64,000 nt of DNA from Micromonospora mirobrigensis (GTDB lineage: Bacteria; Actinomycetota; Actinomycetes; Mycobacteriales; Micromonosporaceae): NCBI RefSeq assembly GCF_900091555.1, contig NZ_FMCX01000001.1, positions 806,001 to 870,000 of the forward strand, read 5' to 3'. Shown in pieces: positions 28,071-36,530 of this stretch. The notes below the pieces were generated by a model. It was not told where the DNA came from. It saw only the letters and a list, made by a program, of their open reading frames with translations, and did no database searches. The translations under genes were made by a program, and so were the position numbers. Every line of letters starts with the position of its first letter. Positions within the stretch are counted from its first letter, which is position 1.

Positions 28071-28144
28071 TGGAGTTGAGGGGATTCGAACCCCTGACCC
28101 CCTCGATGCGAACGAGGTGCGCTACCGGACTGCGCCACAACCCC
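28071..28144 (-). tRNA. tRNA-Ala (anticodon CGC)
   Basis: 74-nt cloverleaf: acceptor GGGGTTG/CAACTCC with one G-T, D stem GCGC/GCGC, anticodon stem CCTCG/CGAGG with loop TTCGCAT and anticodon CGC, T stem AGGGG/CCCCT around TTCGAAT, and discriminator A. CCA is not encoded. Confidence 0.95.
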
Positions 28145-28287
28145 CGGTTCTGGTCCCACCTGGCTGCACCAGGCGGGCCGGCGACAAGGCTAACAGACCG
28201 TCCACCCCCGGTGCGAATCACCCCGCCACCCGCCGCGATCCTGGCGGCAAACGGCCCGCCACGATCGCGGCGGGCGCGTTCGGGGGG

Positions 28288-29076
28288 TCAGGCGGAGTGG
28301 GTGCCGCGGCCGGACGAGTAGGGCCGCCCGCGCAGCCCGCCGGCCCGTCGGTAGGACACCGAGCCACCGTTCGCCGCCGCCGGCAGGTCCGTGGGCCGGT
28401 CCAGCCCCATCGCCGTACGCCGGACCGCCTCGCGCTGGGCGGCCAACCGGCGCTGCGCCTCCCGGCGGGCGGCGGCGCGGCGGGCCTGCTCGCGGCGCAC
28501 CTCGGCCTGCCGGGCGGCCAACCAGGCGGCCTCCCGGGCCTGGGCCCGGCGGCGGCGGCGTTCGGCGAGGGCCCGGCCGCGCAGGTGGACGACGTACACG
28601 CCGAGCAGGGCGACGGTGACCGAGAAGCCGATCCAGAATCCGGGGCTGACCGCGACCACGCCGATCAGCTCGACGAAGTTGAGCAGCAGCAGGGCGGCCA
28701 GCACCCGGCGCCGGCGGTAGACGGCGGGGGTGTGCGGCCGGCGCGGCGGCTGGTTCCGTCGACGGGACCGCCGGTCGCCCGGCGGGACGGCACGCAGTCG
28801 GCTGGGCCGGCGGGGCGCGGGAGGCGCGGAGACCGGAGCGGAGAGACCGCCCGTAGCGACATCTTCACTGAGCGTCACGACGAGGGCGCGCGAGGCGTTG
28901 ACGGGTCGCCGGCCGGGGACAGTACGACGCCGTCGGCGGCGCTGGAGCACCCGCGCCGTCGACTGCGCCCGCTCCGCCACCAGCCGCTCGGTGGCGTCGT
29001 ACCGGCGGACCAGCGCCGGGGCGAGGGCGAGCAGACCGGCGGCGGCGAGGACGGCGAGGAGCACCGAGGTCGGCAC
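28288..29076 (-). CDS. glpR: divisome membrane protein GlpR/SepX
   Basis: In corynebacteria GlpR is the membrane receptor of the gephyrin-like Glp at the division site, and the Streptomyces homologue SepX acts in division and cell-wall integrity. Here a 262-residue protein starts with a transmembrane segment (PTSVLLAVLAAAGLLALAP), then a basic, disordered cytoplasmic linker, a hairpin of two transmembrane helices at about residues 125-165, and a very Arg/Ala-rich helical tail (about 175-235). I chose GTG 29076: GGGAGG lies seven bases upstream and the N-terminus then matches the family. The upstream glp gene supports the identity. Confidence 0.85.
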   Translation of the reverse strand: MPTSVLLAVLAAAGLLALAPALVRRYDATERLVAERAQSTARVLQRRRRRRTVPGRRPVNASRALVVTLSEDVATGGLSAPVSAPPAPRRPSRLRAVPPGDRRSRRRNQPPRRPHTPAVYRRRRVLAALLLLNFVELIGVVAVSPGFWIGFSVTVALLGVYVVHLRGRALAERRRRRAQAREAAWLAARQAEVRREQARRAAARREAQRRLAAQREAVRRTAMGLDRPTDLPAAANGGSVSYRRAGGLRGRPYSSGRGTHSA

Positions 29077-29261
29077 CCTCACCCCTCCCGTCACCGAATT
29101 CGGGGCGAGCGCCACTCGGCCGCAACTTCTTCCGCTGACCGTCGTTTACGGCGCAGATCGTGCGGCGCGGCAGCGCTTGCCACAGCTTGCAGTTACTTGA
29201 GGTTACGGGCCGTGGACGCGGATGACCGCACGCCGCGCCGGGAACGCCATGGTGGGCCGGT

Positions 29262-29906
29262 TCACCCCGCGAGATTGCGCACCCGGTGCCAACGGGCCAG
29301 CAGGCCACCCTCCGCGGCGACCTCTTCGCTGGTCATCGCGTATCCGATGTGGTCACGCCAGGCGCCGTCGATGTGCATGTACCGCACGTGGTACGACTCC
29401 TCGCGGAAGCCCAACTTCTCCACCACCCGCCGGGACGGTCGGTTCTCCGGCCGGATGTTCACCTCGATCCGGTGCAGCCCGCCCGGGCCGAAGGCGTGGT
29501 CGACGGCGAGCGCCATCGCGGTGGGGATCACACCCCGCCCGGCCACCCGGAAGTCCACCCAGTAGCCCACGTAGCCGGAGCAGAACGCGCGGCGCACGAT
29601 GCTGCCCACGTTCAGGTGTCCGACCAGCCGCTCCCGCCCGCCCTCACGCAGGCAGACCGCGAACGGCATCCCCTCACCGGTACGCCCCGACCGCCGCTGG
29701 TCCTTGTGGACCCAGCGGAACGCGGCCGGGGAGTTCATCTCGTCCCAACCGCCCGGCAGGTGCGACTCCCAGGGAGACAGCCAGGCCTGGTTCGCCCGGC
29801 GTACCTCCGACCAGGCCGCCGCGTCCGACCGCCGGTACGGCCGCAGCAGCACCGGCCCGTCGGCCAGCTCCACCGGCCACCCCGCCGGCCGCCGCAACCA
29901 GCTCAC
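29262..29906 (-). CDS. rimJ: GNAT-family N-acetyltransferase (RimJ/RimL-like)
   Basis: 214 residues with the acetyl-CoA fold: GPVLLRPYRRSDAAAW at the start, VGHLNVGSIVRRAFCSGYVG, the AcCoA-binding VAGRGVIPTAMALAVDHAF and the asparagine motif IEVNIRPENRPSRRVVEKLG. The family acetylates protein N-termini or small amines; the substrate here is unknown. Its GTG overlaps the glp stop codon (GTGA), so it is translationally coupled. Placement between glp and glpR is conserved in actinobacteria. Confidence 0.92.
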   Translation of the reverse strand: MSWLRRPAGWPVELADGPVLLRPYRRSDAAAWSEVRRANQAWLSPWESHLPGGWDEMNSPAAFRWVHKDQRRSGRTGEGMPFAVCLREGGRERLVGHLNVGSIVRRAFCSGYVGYWVDFRVAGRGVIPTAMALAVDHAFGPGGLHRIEVNIRPENRPSRRVVEKLGFREESYHVRYMHIDGAWRDHIGYAMTSEEVAAEGGLLARWHRVRNLAG

Positions 29907-31216
29907 CGGCGCCGGTCCAGCAGGAGGACGTCCACCGTGGAGCCCGCCGCCGCCGTGGTGACCCGCTCGCCGAGCACCATCAGACCGTTCGCCTCGGCCA
30001 GCCCGGAGAGGGTGAACGGCCCGCCGGACAGCGGCTGCACGGTGTAGCCGCCGCCGCGCCGCTCCGCCACGTGCGCGGGCCGGAACTCGCGCAGCCCCAC
30101 CGGCGAGGTGATCGTCTCCAGCAGGTGCGCCCGCACGCTCGGGCGGAACACCGGCTCCGCGCCGGCCAGCAGGTTGATCGCCGGCCGGGCCAGCACCTCG
30201 AAGCCGATCAGCGCGGCGCCCGGCTCACCGGGCAGGCAGACCACCGGCACCTCCTCGGCGCCGACCGTGCCGAAGCCCAGGGCGGTGCCGGGATAGAGGG
30301 CGACCTCGGTGAAGGTCACCGGCCCGGCCCGGGTGCCCTCCCGCCGGGACAGGATCCGGCGGACCATGTCGCCCGGCCCGGTGCCGGTGCCGCCGGTGGT
30401 GATGATCAGGTCGGCCCGCAGCGTCTGGTCCTCCAGTAGGCCGCGCAGCCCCTCCGGGTCGTCGTCGCAGATCCCCACCCGGTACGCCAGCGCGCCGACC
30501 TCGACGGCGGCGGCGGTCAGCGCGTGCGAGTTGGCGTCCACCACCTGACCCGGCTGGCTGCCCCGGCCCACCTCGACCAGTTCGTCGCCGGTGGCCACGA
30601 TCACCACCCGGGGGCTCGGCCGGACCACCACGTGCCCGATGCCGGTGGCGGCCAGCACGGCGACCAGCGCCGGCGACACGTACGTGCCGGCCCGGGCGAG
30701 CAGGGTGCCGGCGGGCAGCTCCTCACCGGCCCGGCGCACGCCGTACCCCCGTTTGGGGGCGCGGAAGATCTCCACCGCGGCCATGCCCTGGTCGGTCCAC
30801 TCCACCGGGACCACCACGTCCGCGGCGATCGGCAACGGCGCCCCGGCAGCCACCGAGAAGCACGAACCCGGGGTGAGCCGGACCGGCCGCCAGCTCGCCG
30901 CGCCCAGGTCGCCGACCACGTTCAGCCGGATGCTGCGCCCACCGGGCCCGCCGGAAGGGGCCGGGACGTAACCCGAACCCCGGCTCCCCCCGGAGATGTC
31001 CTCCCAGCGGGCCGCGTACCCGTCCACCGCCGCCTGGTCGAACGCGGGGAACGGGTGCGGCGCGACGACGTCCTCGGCGAGGACGTTGCCGTACGCCTGG
31101 GTGAGGTCGAGGTCGAGCGGAGGCAGCGCGCGTAACCTGCGCAGCACGCTGCCCAGGTAGTCGGCGAGCGGCGTCAACTCGTTCGCGGCCGCCTCGGCGT
31201 CGGCCGTCGCGGTCAT
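29903..31216 (-). CDS. glp: gephyrin-like molybdopterin molybdotransferase Glp (MoeA family)
   Basis: 437 residues, with the MoeA domain order: N-terminal FDQAAVDGYAARWEDI, a beta-domain with APLPIAADVVVPVE, the MogA-like domain VVIVATGDELVE then VVDANSHAL and the loop TTGGTGTGPGDMV, then the C-terminal domain with LPGEPGAALIGFEVL. By sequence it is a molybdenum-cofactor enzyme. By position next to galU, rimJ-like and glpR it is the copy that in corynebacteria has been recruited to bind FtsZ and organise division. Start and stop overlap both neighbours by four bases (ATGA upstream with galU, GTGA downstream). Confidence 0.9.
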   Translation of the reverse strand: MTATADAEAAANELTPLADYLGSVLRRLRALPPLDLDLTQAYGNVLAEDVVAPHPFPAFDQAAVDGYAARWEDISGGSRGSGYVPAPSGGPGGRSIRLNVVGDLGAASWRPVRLTPGSCFSVAAGAPLPIAADVVVPVEWTDQGMAAVEIFRAPKRGYGVRRAGEELPAGTLLARAGTYVSPALVAVLAATGIGHVVVRPSPRVVIVATGDELVEVGRGSQPGQVVDANSHALTAAAVEVGALAYRVGICDDDPEGLRGLLEDQTLRADLIITTGGTGTGPGDMVRRILSRREGTRAGPVTFTEVALYPGTALGFGTVGAEEVPVVCLPGEPGAALIGFEVLARPAINLLAGAEPVFRPSVRAHLLETITSPVGLREFRPAHVAERRGGGYTVQPLSGGPFTLSGLAEANGLMVLGERVTTAAAGSTVDVLLLDRRR

Positions 31217-32166
31217 GTACTAGGCCCGCCCGACGCGTCGGAGTTGACGAAGTCGGCCAGCCACTTGCGGAACTCGGCGCCCAGGTCGTCCCGCTCGGCG
31301 GCGATCTGCACCACCGTCTGGAGGTAACCCAGCGGCATGCCGGTGTCGTAGCGGGTGCCCCGGTAGACGATCGCGTGCACCGGCACGCCCTCGTTGCGCA
31401 GGATCTCCATCGCGTCGGTCAGCTGGATCTCCCCGCCGCTGCCCGGCTCGGTGCGCCGGATCGCGTCGAAGACCCGGCCCGGGAGGACGTACCGGCCGAG
31501 GACGGCCAGGTTGCTGGGCGCCTCCTCGGCGGACGGCTTCTCCACCAGGCCGGTCACCTTGACCACCTCGGCCAGGCCCGCGAACTCGTCGCCGGTCGAC
31601 TCGACCGAGGCGATGCCGTAGCGGGACGTCTCGGCCGGGTCGACCTCGAAGAAGGCCAGCACGACGCCGCCGGTGCGGGCCTGGAGCTCCAGCATGGCCG
31701 GCAGCAGCGGCTCGGAGGGCTTGACGAACTCGTCGCCGAGCAGCACCGCGAAGGGCGCGTCGCCGACGTGCGACTCGGCGAAGCCGACGGCGTGGCCAAG
31801 ACCCAGCTGCTCGGGCTGCCGGCAGGTGTAGATCGCGGCCAGCTCCTCGGTCCGCTTCACCGCGGCCAGCAACTCGGGCTTCTTCGCCAGCCGCTCCTCC
31901 AGGTCCGGGCGGCGGTCGAAGTGGTCCACCATCGACGTCTTGCCCCGCCCGGTGATCAGCAGCACGTCGCTGATCCCGGCCTGGGTGGCCTCCTCGACGA
32001 TGTACTGGAGCACCGGCCGGTCGACCACCGGGAGCAGCTCCTTGGGCACCGCCTTGGTGGCCGGCAGGAAGCGGGTGGCCAGGCCGGCGGCCGGGATCAC
32101 GGCCTTGACCGCGCGTGGACGACCGGCTGCGGCGGTCGCTGAGGGGTTCGCTGAGTGCTCCGACAT
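31213..32166 (-). CDS. galU: UTP--glucose-1-phosphate uridylyltransferase
   Basis: Makes UDP-glucose for cell-envelope glycans, trehalose and glycogen-linked routes. The 317-residue length is typical. Marks: the nucleotide loop VIPAAGLATRFLPATKAVPK, the catalytic VDRPVLQYIVEEA, GLGHAVGFAESHVGD and VEKPSAEEAPSNLAVLGRYV. A TAGTCT box six bases before the ATG gives it a private leaderless start that overlaps the end of the upstream diguanylate cyclase gene (9 bp apart). It is coupled to glp by ATGA. Confidence 0.96.
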   Translation of the reverse strand: MSEHSANPSATAAAGRPRAVKAVIPAAGLATRFLPATKAVPKELLPVVDRPVLQYIVEEATQAGISDVLLITGRGKTSMVDHFDRRPDLEERLAKKPELLAAVKRTEELAAIYTCRQPEQLGLGHAVGFAESHVGDAPFAVLLGDEFVKPSEPLLPAMLELQARTGGVVLAFFEVDPAETSRYGIASVESTGDEFAGLAEVVKVTGLVEKPSAEEAPSNLAVLGRYVLPGRVFDAIRRTEPGSGGEIQLTDAMEILRNEGVPVHAIVYRGTRYDTGMPLGYLQTVVQIAAERDDLGAEFRKWLADFVNSDASGGPST

Positions 32167-32172
32167 GTCGCG

Positions 32173-32178
32173 AGACTA
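32173..32178 (-). promoter_or_regulatory. -10 box for the galU-glp-rimJ operon
   Basis: TAGTCT on the minus strand, six bases before the galU ATG, overlapping the stop codon of the diguanylate cyclase gene. Confidence 0.55.
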
Positions 32179-34407
32179 TCGGCCACGGCTCTGCCGCGGC
32201 GGGTGAGGACCGGAAGACGCGCCGCCCGGCGCCGGGGCGGCGCCGCCCGGACCGGCCCGCGCGGCGTCGGGGCGGGCCGCCTCCGGGTCGGGCGTACCGG
32301 CGCGGGGCAGGCCGTCGGTCGGGCTGGTCGCCGCCGCCGGCACGGTGATCTCGTCGTTGGCCGGCCGGGGCCGGGGCTCGGCCAGCCGCCAGGTGTCCCG
32401 GCCGGCCGCCTTCGCCGCGTAGAGCGCGTCGTCGGCGGCGTCGAGGACCCGCTGTCCGGTGGTGGCGTGGTCGGGGTAGACGGCGATCCCGATGGAGACG
32501 GTGACCCCCACCGGGACGGGCGTGCCGCCGTGCCCGTCGACCGGGATCGAGCTGTCCCGGACCACCGCGCCCAGCCGCTCCGCGACGATCGAGGCGCCGC
32601 GCGCGTCGGTCTCCGGCAGCAGCAGCACGAACTCCTCGCCGCCCTGCCGGAAGGCCAGGTCCACCTCGCGGATCTCGCCGCGGACCCGGCGGGCGAACTC
32701 GGCCAGCACGGTGTCCCCGGCGGTGTGCCCCCAGGTGTCGTTGACGTCCTTGAACCGGTCCAGGTCCAGCGCCAGGACGCTGAGCATCCGGCCGAACCGG
32801 CTGGCCCGCTCCACCTCCCGCCGGATCGACTCCCGCAGGTAGCGGTAGTTCCACAGCCCGGTCAGCGGGTCGGTCAGCGACAACCGCTGCGCCTCCTCGT
32901 GCACCCGGACGTTCTCCACCGCCACCGCCGCGTGCCCGGCGAAGGTCCGCAGGGTGACCAGGTCGTCGTCGTCGAACTCGTCCGCGCCGACCCGGTCGTA
33001 GAGGGCGAGCACCCCGAGGGCGGCGCCGGCCGCCGCGGCCTCCGCGCCGGGCCGGCCCACCGGGTCCGCCCCACCGCGGCCGGTCGGGTCCCCCACGCCG
33101 GGAGCGGCGAACGGCACCGCGATGTACGTCTCGCACCGCGGCTCCCCGGTCGGCGCCCCCGACGGATCCACCCGACCCCGCTGCGGCACCCCGGTCGCGG
33201 CGACCGCACCCACCACCCCGACGCCCACCGGCACCCGCAACGCGGCCGGCTCGACGTCACGGCACCGCCCGACCAGCCCCTCGGCGCACTGCCCGACCAG
33301 CACCCCCTCACCGTCGAGCAGCAACACCGCCCCGGCCCGGGCCCCGGTGGCGGCGATGGCGCTGTGCAGGATCACCCGCAGGATCCGCTCGAGGTCGTGC
33401 GTGCTGGCCAGGGTGTCCCCGAGCACCGCCAGGTGACCACGCAGCTGGTCCCGGCTGCTGGTCAGCGCCGCCACGTAGGTGCCGGTCTCCCGGGCCATCC
33501 GGTTGAACGCCCCGGCCAACCGGCCGATCTCGTCCCGGCTGCGCACGGGCACCCGGGCGGTCAGGTCGCCGCGGGCCACCCGGTCCACCGCCCCGGCCAG
33601 CTCCATCAGTGGCCGGGTGGTCACCCGGGCCAGCCGGCCGGCCGCGAGCACCGCCAGCAGCGCGGCGACCAGCACCGCGCCGGCGAGCGCGGCGTACAGG
33701 CCGGAGGGCCGCTCGCCGGGGACGGAGAGCACCAGCGGCAGCGGCTGGCCGTCGGCGGGGCCGGTCCGCCGGACGTACCGGCCGTCCGCGGTCTGCGTCA
33801 CCGTCTCCCCGTGCGCCTGGCTGGCGGCGGCGAGCACCGCCTCGCGTACCCCGGCCGCCTCGGTGGTCTGCGCCAACCGGGCGGGCGCGCCGTCGAGCAG
33901 GGTGACCGCGGCGCCCGTGACGCCGGCGAGCCGGGCCACGAACGCCGGGTCGACCGCCTGGGCGGCGGCGACCGTGCCCAGCGCCGTACCGGCGGGGTCG
34001 CGCAGGTCGACCCGGGCGGTGAGCGCCCGGACCGGCCCGACCGCCGACCGGCCGGCCGCGCAGTCCCGCCAGGGGGTGGGCGGTGCCGCCGGGGTGGCGT
34101 ACGTCGTCGCGCCGGTCACGTCGGCGATCACCACCGCGGCGGCGAGACCCCGGCCGACCACCTGCCCGGCGGCGGTGGCCCGGGCCGCCGCGTCGGCGTG
34201 CAGGGCGACCGCGTCGGCGGCGGCGCGCAGCTGCTGGCAGAGGGCGTCGACGGAGGTCCGGGCGGCCGCGGCGGCCAGGCCGAGCCGTTCGGTGGCGCGG
34301 CTGCGGTCCAGGGCGGTGACCGTCGAGCCGGCGAAGAAGGCGCCGAGCAGCACCGGGCCGAGCACCACCACGAGGAAGGCGGCGGTCAGTCGCCCGCGTA
34401 GCGTCAC
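32176..34407 (-). CDS. membrane diguanylate cyclase with HAMP and GAF domains
   Basis: Makes cyclic di-GMP from two GTP. 743 residues in order: transmembrane helix 1 (about 9-27), an extracytoplasmic sensory domain with two cysteines (about 30-230), helix 2 (about 235-255), HAMP (about 255-310), a GAF-like domain (about 330-470) and a GGDEF domain (about 505-670). The active loop reads GGEEF (about 588-592), a competent variant, and an inhibitory site REVD lies five residues before it. A proline-rich tail of ~60 residues follows. GTG 34407 follows GGGGGGAAGC. It is nine bases upstream of galU. Confidence 0.93.
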   Translation of the reverse strand: MTLRGRLTAAFLVVVLGPVLLGAFFAGSTVTALDRSRATERLGLAAAAARTSVDALCQQLRAAADAVALHADAAARATAAGQVVGRGLAAAVVIADVTGATTYATPAAPPTPWRDCAAGRSAVGPVRALTARVDLRDPAGTALGTVAAAQAVDPAFVARLAGVTGAAVTLLDGAPARLAQTTEAAGVREAVLAAASQAHGETVTQTADGRYVRRTGPADGQPLPLVLSVPGERPSGLYAALAGAVLVAALLAVLAAGRLARVTTRPLMELAGAVDRVARGDLTARVPVRSRDEIGRLAGAFNRMARETGTYVAALTSSRDQLRGHLAVLGDTLASTHDLERILRVILHSAIAATGARAGAVLLLDGEGVLVGQCAEGLVGRCRDVEPAALRVPVGVGVVGAVAATGVPQRGRVDPSGAPTGEPRCETYIAVPFAAPGVGDPTGRGGADPVGRPGAEAAAAGAALGVLALYDRVGADEFDDDDLVTLRTFAGHAAVAVENVRVHEEAQRLSLTDPLTGLWNYRYLRESIRREVERASRFGRMLSVLALDLDRFKDVNDTWGHTAGDTVLAEFARRVRGEIREVDLAFRQGGEEFVLLLPETDARGASIVAERLGAVVRDSSIPVDGHGGTPVPVGVTVSIGIAVYPDHATTGQRVLDAADDALYAAKAAGRDTWRLAEPRPRPANDEITVPAAATSPTDGLPRAGTPDPEAARPDAARAGPGGAAPAPGGASSGPHPPRQSRGR

Positions 34408-34489
34408 GCTTCCCCCCCGGAAGTTCCGCCCGACCCTGCGATGCTGACACAGAGCGACCGCCGGGCGAGCGTTGCGTCAGGAGTGTTGC

Positions 34490-35155
34490 GTGCCGGAATT
34501 TTCTGATGGAGCGGAACCGACCCACGAGGCGAAGCGCCGGGCCCGGGTGGAGCTGCTCGCCCGCCGCCGGCACCTGACGCCGGCCGACCGGAGCGTCGCC
34601 GCCGGGCGCGTCCAGGCCGAGCTCGCCGACCTGGTACGCCGACTGCGCCCGGCCCGGATCGCGGCGTACGTGCCGGTGGGCGCCGAGCCGGGCGGCCCGG
34701 ACCTGCCGGCGGCCCTGCTGGCGGCCCTACCGCCCGGGGGCGAGCTGCTGCTGCCGGTGCTCCGCGACGACCTCGACCTGGACTGGGCGCGGTGCACCGA
34801 CCCGGGCTCGCTGGTGGCGGCGGGACGCGGGCTGCGGGAGCCGGCCGGACCGCGGCTCGGCACCGGGGCGGTCGCCACCGCCGCGCTGGTGGTGGTGCCG
34901 GCGCTGGCCGTGGACGGGCGCGGCGTCCGGCTGGGCCGCGGCGGCGGCTCGTACGACCGGGCGCTGGCCCGGGTGCCGGCGGCCACGCTGACCGTGGCCC
35001 TGCTGCACGACGGCGAGCTGCTCGACGGGGTGCCCGGCGAGCCGCACGACCGTCCGGTCCGCGCGGTGGTCACGCCGTCGGGCGGGCTCCGTACCCTTGG
35101 CGCGGCTCCCGGTGTCGATCCCGGCACTTCCGCTGGACGAACCCGGGTCCCATGA
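34490..35155 (+). CDS. fthC: 5-formyltetrahydrofolate cyclo-ligase
   Basis: ATP-dependent return of 5-formyl-THF to the one-carbon pool. 221 residues. Marks: an N-terminal basic helix (EAKRRARVELLARRRHL), AYVPVGAEPGGPDLPAAL, and the ATP/folate loop VDGRGVRLGRGGGSYDRALA. GTG 34490 has AGGAG six bases upstream. It is divergent from the diguanylate cyclase; fthC next to galU-glp-rimJ-glpR is the conserved actinobacterial order, with the cyclase as an insertion. The gene ends 61 bp before fmdB. Confidence 0.94.
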   Translation: MPEFSDGAEPTHEAKRRARVELLARRRHLTPADRSVAAGRVQAELADLVRRLRPARIAAYVPVGAEPGGPDLPAALLAALPPGGELLLPVLRDDLDLDWARCTDPGSLVAAGRGLREPAGPRLGTGAVATAALVVVPALAVDGRGVRLGRGGGSYDRALARVPAATLTVALLHDGELLDGVPGEPHDRPVRAVVTPSGGLRTLGAAPGVDPGTSAGRTRVP

Positions 35156-35216
35156 CGCACCATTGGCACTCGAATACTGCGAGTGCCAACCGGCCGATCC
35201 AGATCCGGAGGAAGAC

Positions 35217-35597
35217 GTGCCCACGTACCAGTACGCCTGCACCGCGTGCGGCCACCAGCTCGAGGCGGTGCAGTCCTTCTCCGACGAGCCGCTGACCGAG
35301 TGCCCCGCGTGCGAGGGGCGGCTGCGCAAGGTCTTCAACTCCGTCGGCGTCGTCTTCAAGGGCTCCGGCTTCTACCGGACCGACTCCCGCTCCTCGGGCT
35401 CGGAGAGCAAGAGCAGCGGCCCGGGCGGCAGCACCAAGTCCGACTCGTCCTCGTCGTCCTCGTCGTCCGGTTCGTCGTCGAGCACCGGGGCCGGCGGCTC
35501 CGGCTCCTCCGGCGGTTCGGGCTCCGCGTCCGGCGGCTCCGGCTCGTCGGCCGGCGGTTCGGCGAGCAAGGCGCCGGCCGCCAGCGCCACCTCCTGA
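35217..35597 (+). CDS. FmdB-family zinc-ribbon protein with Ser/Gly-rich tail
   Basis: 126 residues. The N-terminal 45 residues form a CxxC...CxxC zinc ribbon (TYQYACTACGHQLEAVQSF, then LTECPACEGRLRKVF), named after the putative regulator FmdB but of unknown role. Residues 58-126 are a low-complexity tail of Ser, Gly and Ala. GTG 35217 is preceded by GGAGG with five bases between. The fthC-fmdB-CpaB-like order is common in actinobacteria. Confidence 0.9.
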   Translation: MPTYQYACTACGHQLEAVQSFSDEPLTECPACEGRLRKVFNSVGVVFKGSGFYRTDSRSSGSESKSSGPGGSTKSDSSSSSSSSGSSSSTGAGGSGSSGGSGSASGGSGSSAGGSASKAPAASATS

Positions 35598-35633
35598 CAC
35601 TCCCACCGGGCTGAGCCCCGGTCGGTTGGCGCC

Positions 35634-35655
35634 GAGCCCGGCCCCGGCCGGGCTC
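35634..35655 (+). terminator. hairpin downstream of fmdB
   Basis: GAGCCCGGC (35634-35642) and GCCGGGCTC (35647-35655): a 9-bp perfect stem with a 4-base loop, about 37 bases past the stop. Confidence 0.55.
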
Positions 35656-35792
35656 CGCGCCGGCTGCGGCATACCGACCCCTCCGGACTCCGCGACATCC
35701 CGCACCCGGGCCTCTCCCCCGGGCGGCACCAACAGCGGGCGGACCGCTCCCGCGGTGAAACCCGCATAGCAGGTCGAGAGCCGCCGCGGGGG

Positions 35793-35820
35793 TTGTCCAC
35801 AGGCACCCCCGTTGTCCACA
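35793..35820. promoter_or_regulatory. two tandem DnaA boxes (TTGTCCACA x2)
   Basis: Two perfect copies of the high-GC actinobacterial DnaA box TTGTCCACA, at 35793-35801 and 35812-35820, in the same orientation and 19 bases apart start to start. They lie 41 bases upstream of a TAGCCT -10 box and about 80 bases upstream of the CpaB-like gene. No dnaA, dnaN or AT-rich unwinding region is near, so this is not oriC. It may be a DnaA-controlled promoter or a titration site. Confidence 0.6.
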
Positions 35821-35860
35821 GGCCGCCCGTCGACCCGGCCGCCGAGGGTCCGCCCGCGCC

Positions 35861-35866
35861 TAGCCT
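35861..35866 (+). promoter_or_regulatory. -10 box for the CpaB-like gene
   Basis: TAGCCT with a ~30-base leader and a GGGAGGG ribosome site before ATG 35900. It lies just downstream of the DnaA boxes. Confidence 0.45.
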
Positions 35867-35899
35867 CTCCGGCAGGGCATCGACGGGCGGGAGGGTGGC

Positions 35900-36514
35900 A
35901 TGGCGGACGACGCGGGTTCACTGCGGCCGGTACGCCGGCCCCGGCTGCCGCGGGGCAGCACCCTGCTGCGTGCCGGGCTGGTGGCGGCACTGCTCGGCCT
36001 CGCCGCGGCGGTCCTCCAGACCCCGGCCGGCTGCCCGCCGGGCTCCTCGGGGGCGACATCCTCCGCTCCCGGCGCGGCGGGCCAACCTTCCCGGGGCGCC
36101 GCACCGGATCGACCCGCCGGCTCCGCGAGCGCACCGGCCGGACCGCCCGGTGAGAGCGGCACGCAGGGTGGAGCGAGCCGACCGGGCGCGGAGGGCGGAG
36201 CGGACCGGCCGGGCGCAGGTGGTGGCGCGCTGCCGCTGCCGCCCGGCGCGGTCGGCGTACCCGTCCGGCTGGCCGAGCCGGCCGCCCTCGCCGTGCTCAG
36301 GCCGGGCGCCCGGGTCGACCTGCTGGTCGCGCCGGCCGGTGGCCGGCCCGGCGAGGCCGTGCTGCTCGCCTCGGAAGCCCAGGTCCTCGACGTGGTGGGC
36401 GCGGCGGCGCTGGACGGCTCCTCGGCGCTCTACCTGGCCCTCACCCCGGGTCAGGCACGGCGTGCGGTCGGCCAGCCGGAGGGCAGTCGCTTCGCCGTGG
36501 TGGTGCGCGGATGA
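35900..36514 (+). CDS. membrane-anchored CpaB/RcpC-like (SAF-type) protein
   Basis: 204 residues: a basic head, one transmembrane helix (about 25-42), a ~70-residue Gly/Pro/Ala-rich linker, and a C-terminal domain (about 110-204) with [47 protein letters not shown]. That pattern matches the end of Flp-pilus CpaB proteins and is often annotated FlgA/SAF-like. No other pilus genes are present, so a pilus role is unproven. It is downstream of fmdB across a 302-bp gap holding a hairpin and two DnaA boxes. Confidence 0.78.
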   Translation: MADDAGSLRPVRRPRLPRGSTLLRAGLVAALLGLAAAVLQTPAGCPPGSSGATSSAPGAAGQPSRGAAPDRPAGSASAPAGPPGESGTQGGASRPGAEGGADRPGAGGGALPLPPGAVGVPVRLAEPAALAVLRPGARVDLLVAPAGGRPGEAVLLASEAQVLDVVGAAALDGSSALYLALTPGQARRAVGQPEGSRFAVVVRG

Positions 36515-36530
36515 GGGAGGGGCAGGGCCG

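Noticed and set aside
32155-34401. Long open frame on the plus strand, about 748 codons
   Set aside because: Antisense to the diguanylate cyclase; composition is His/Arg/Gly/Pro repeats without domains.
35793-35820. DnaA boxes as a replication origin
   Set aside because: Two boxes only, no dnaA/dnaN neighbours, and no AT-rich unwinding segment.
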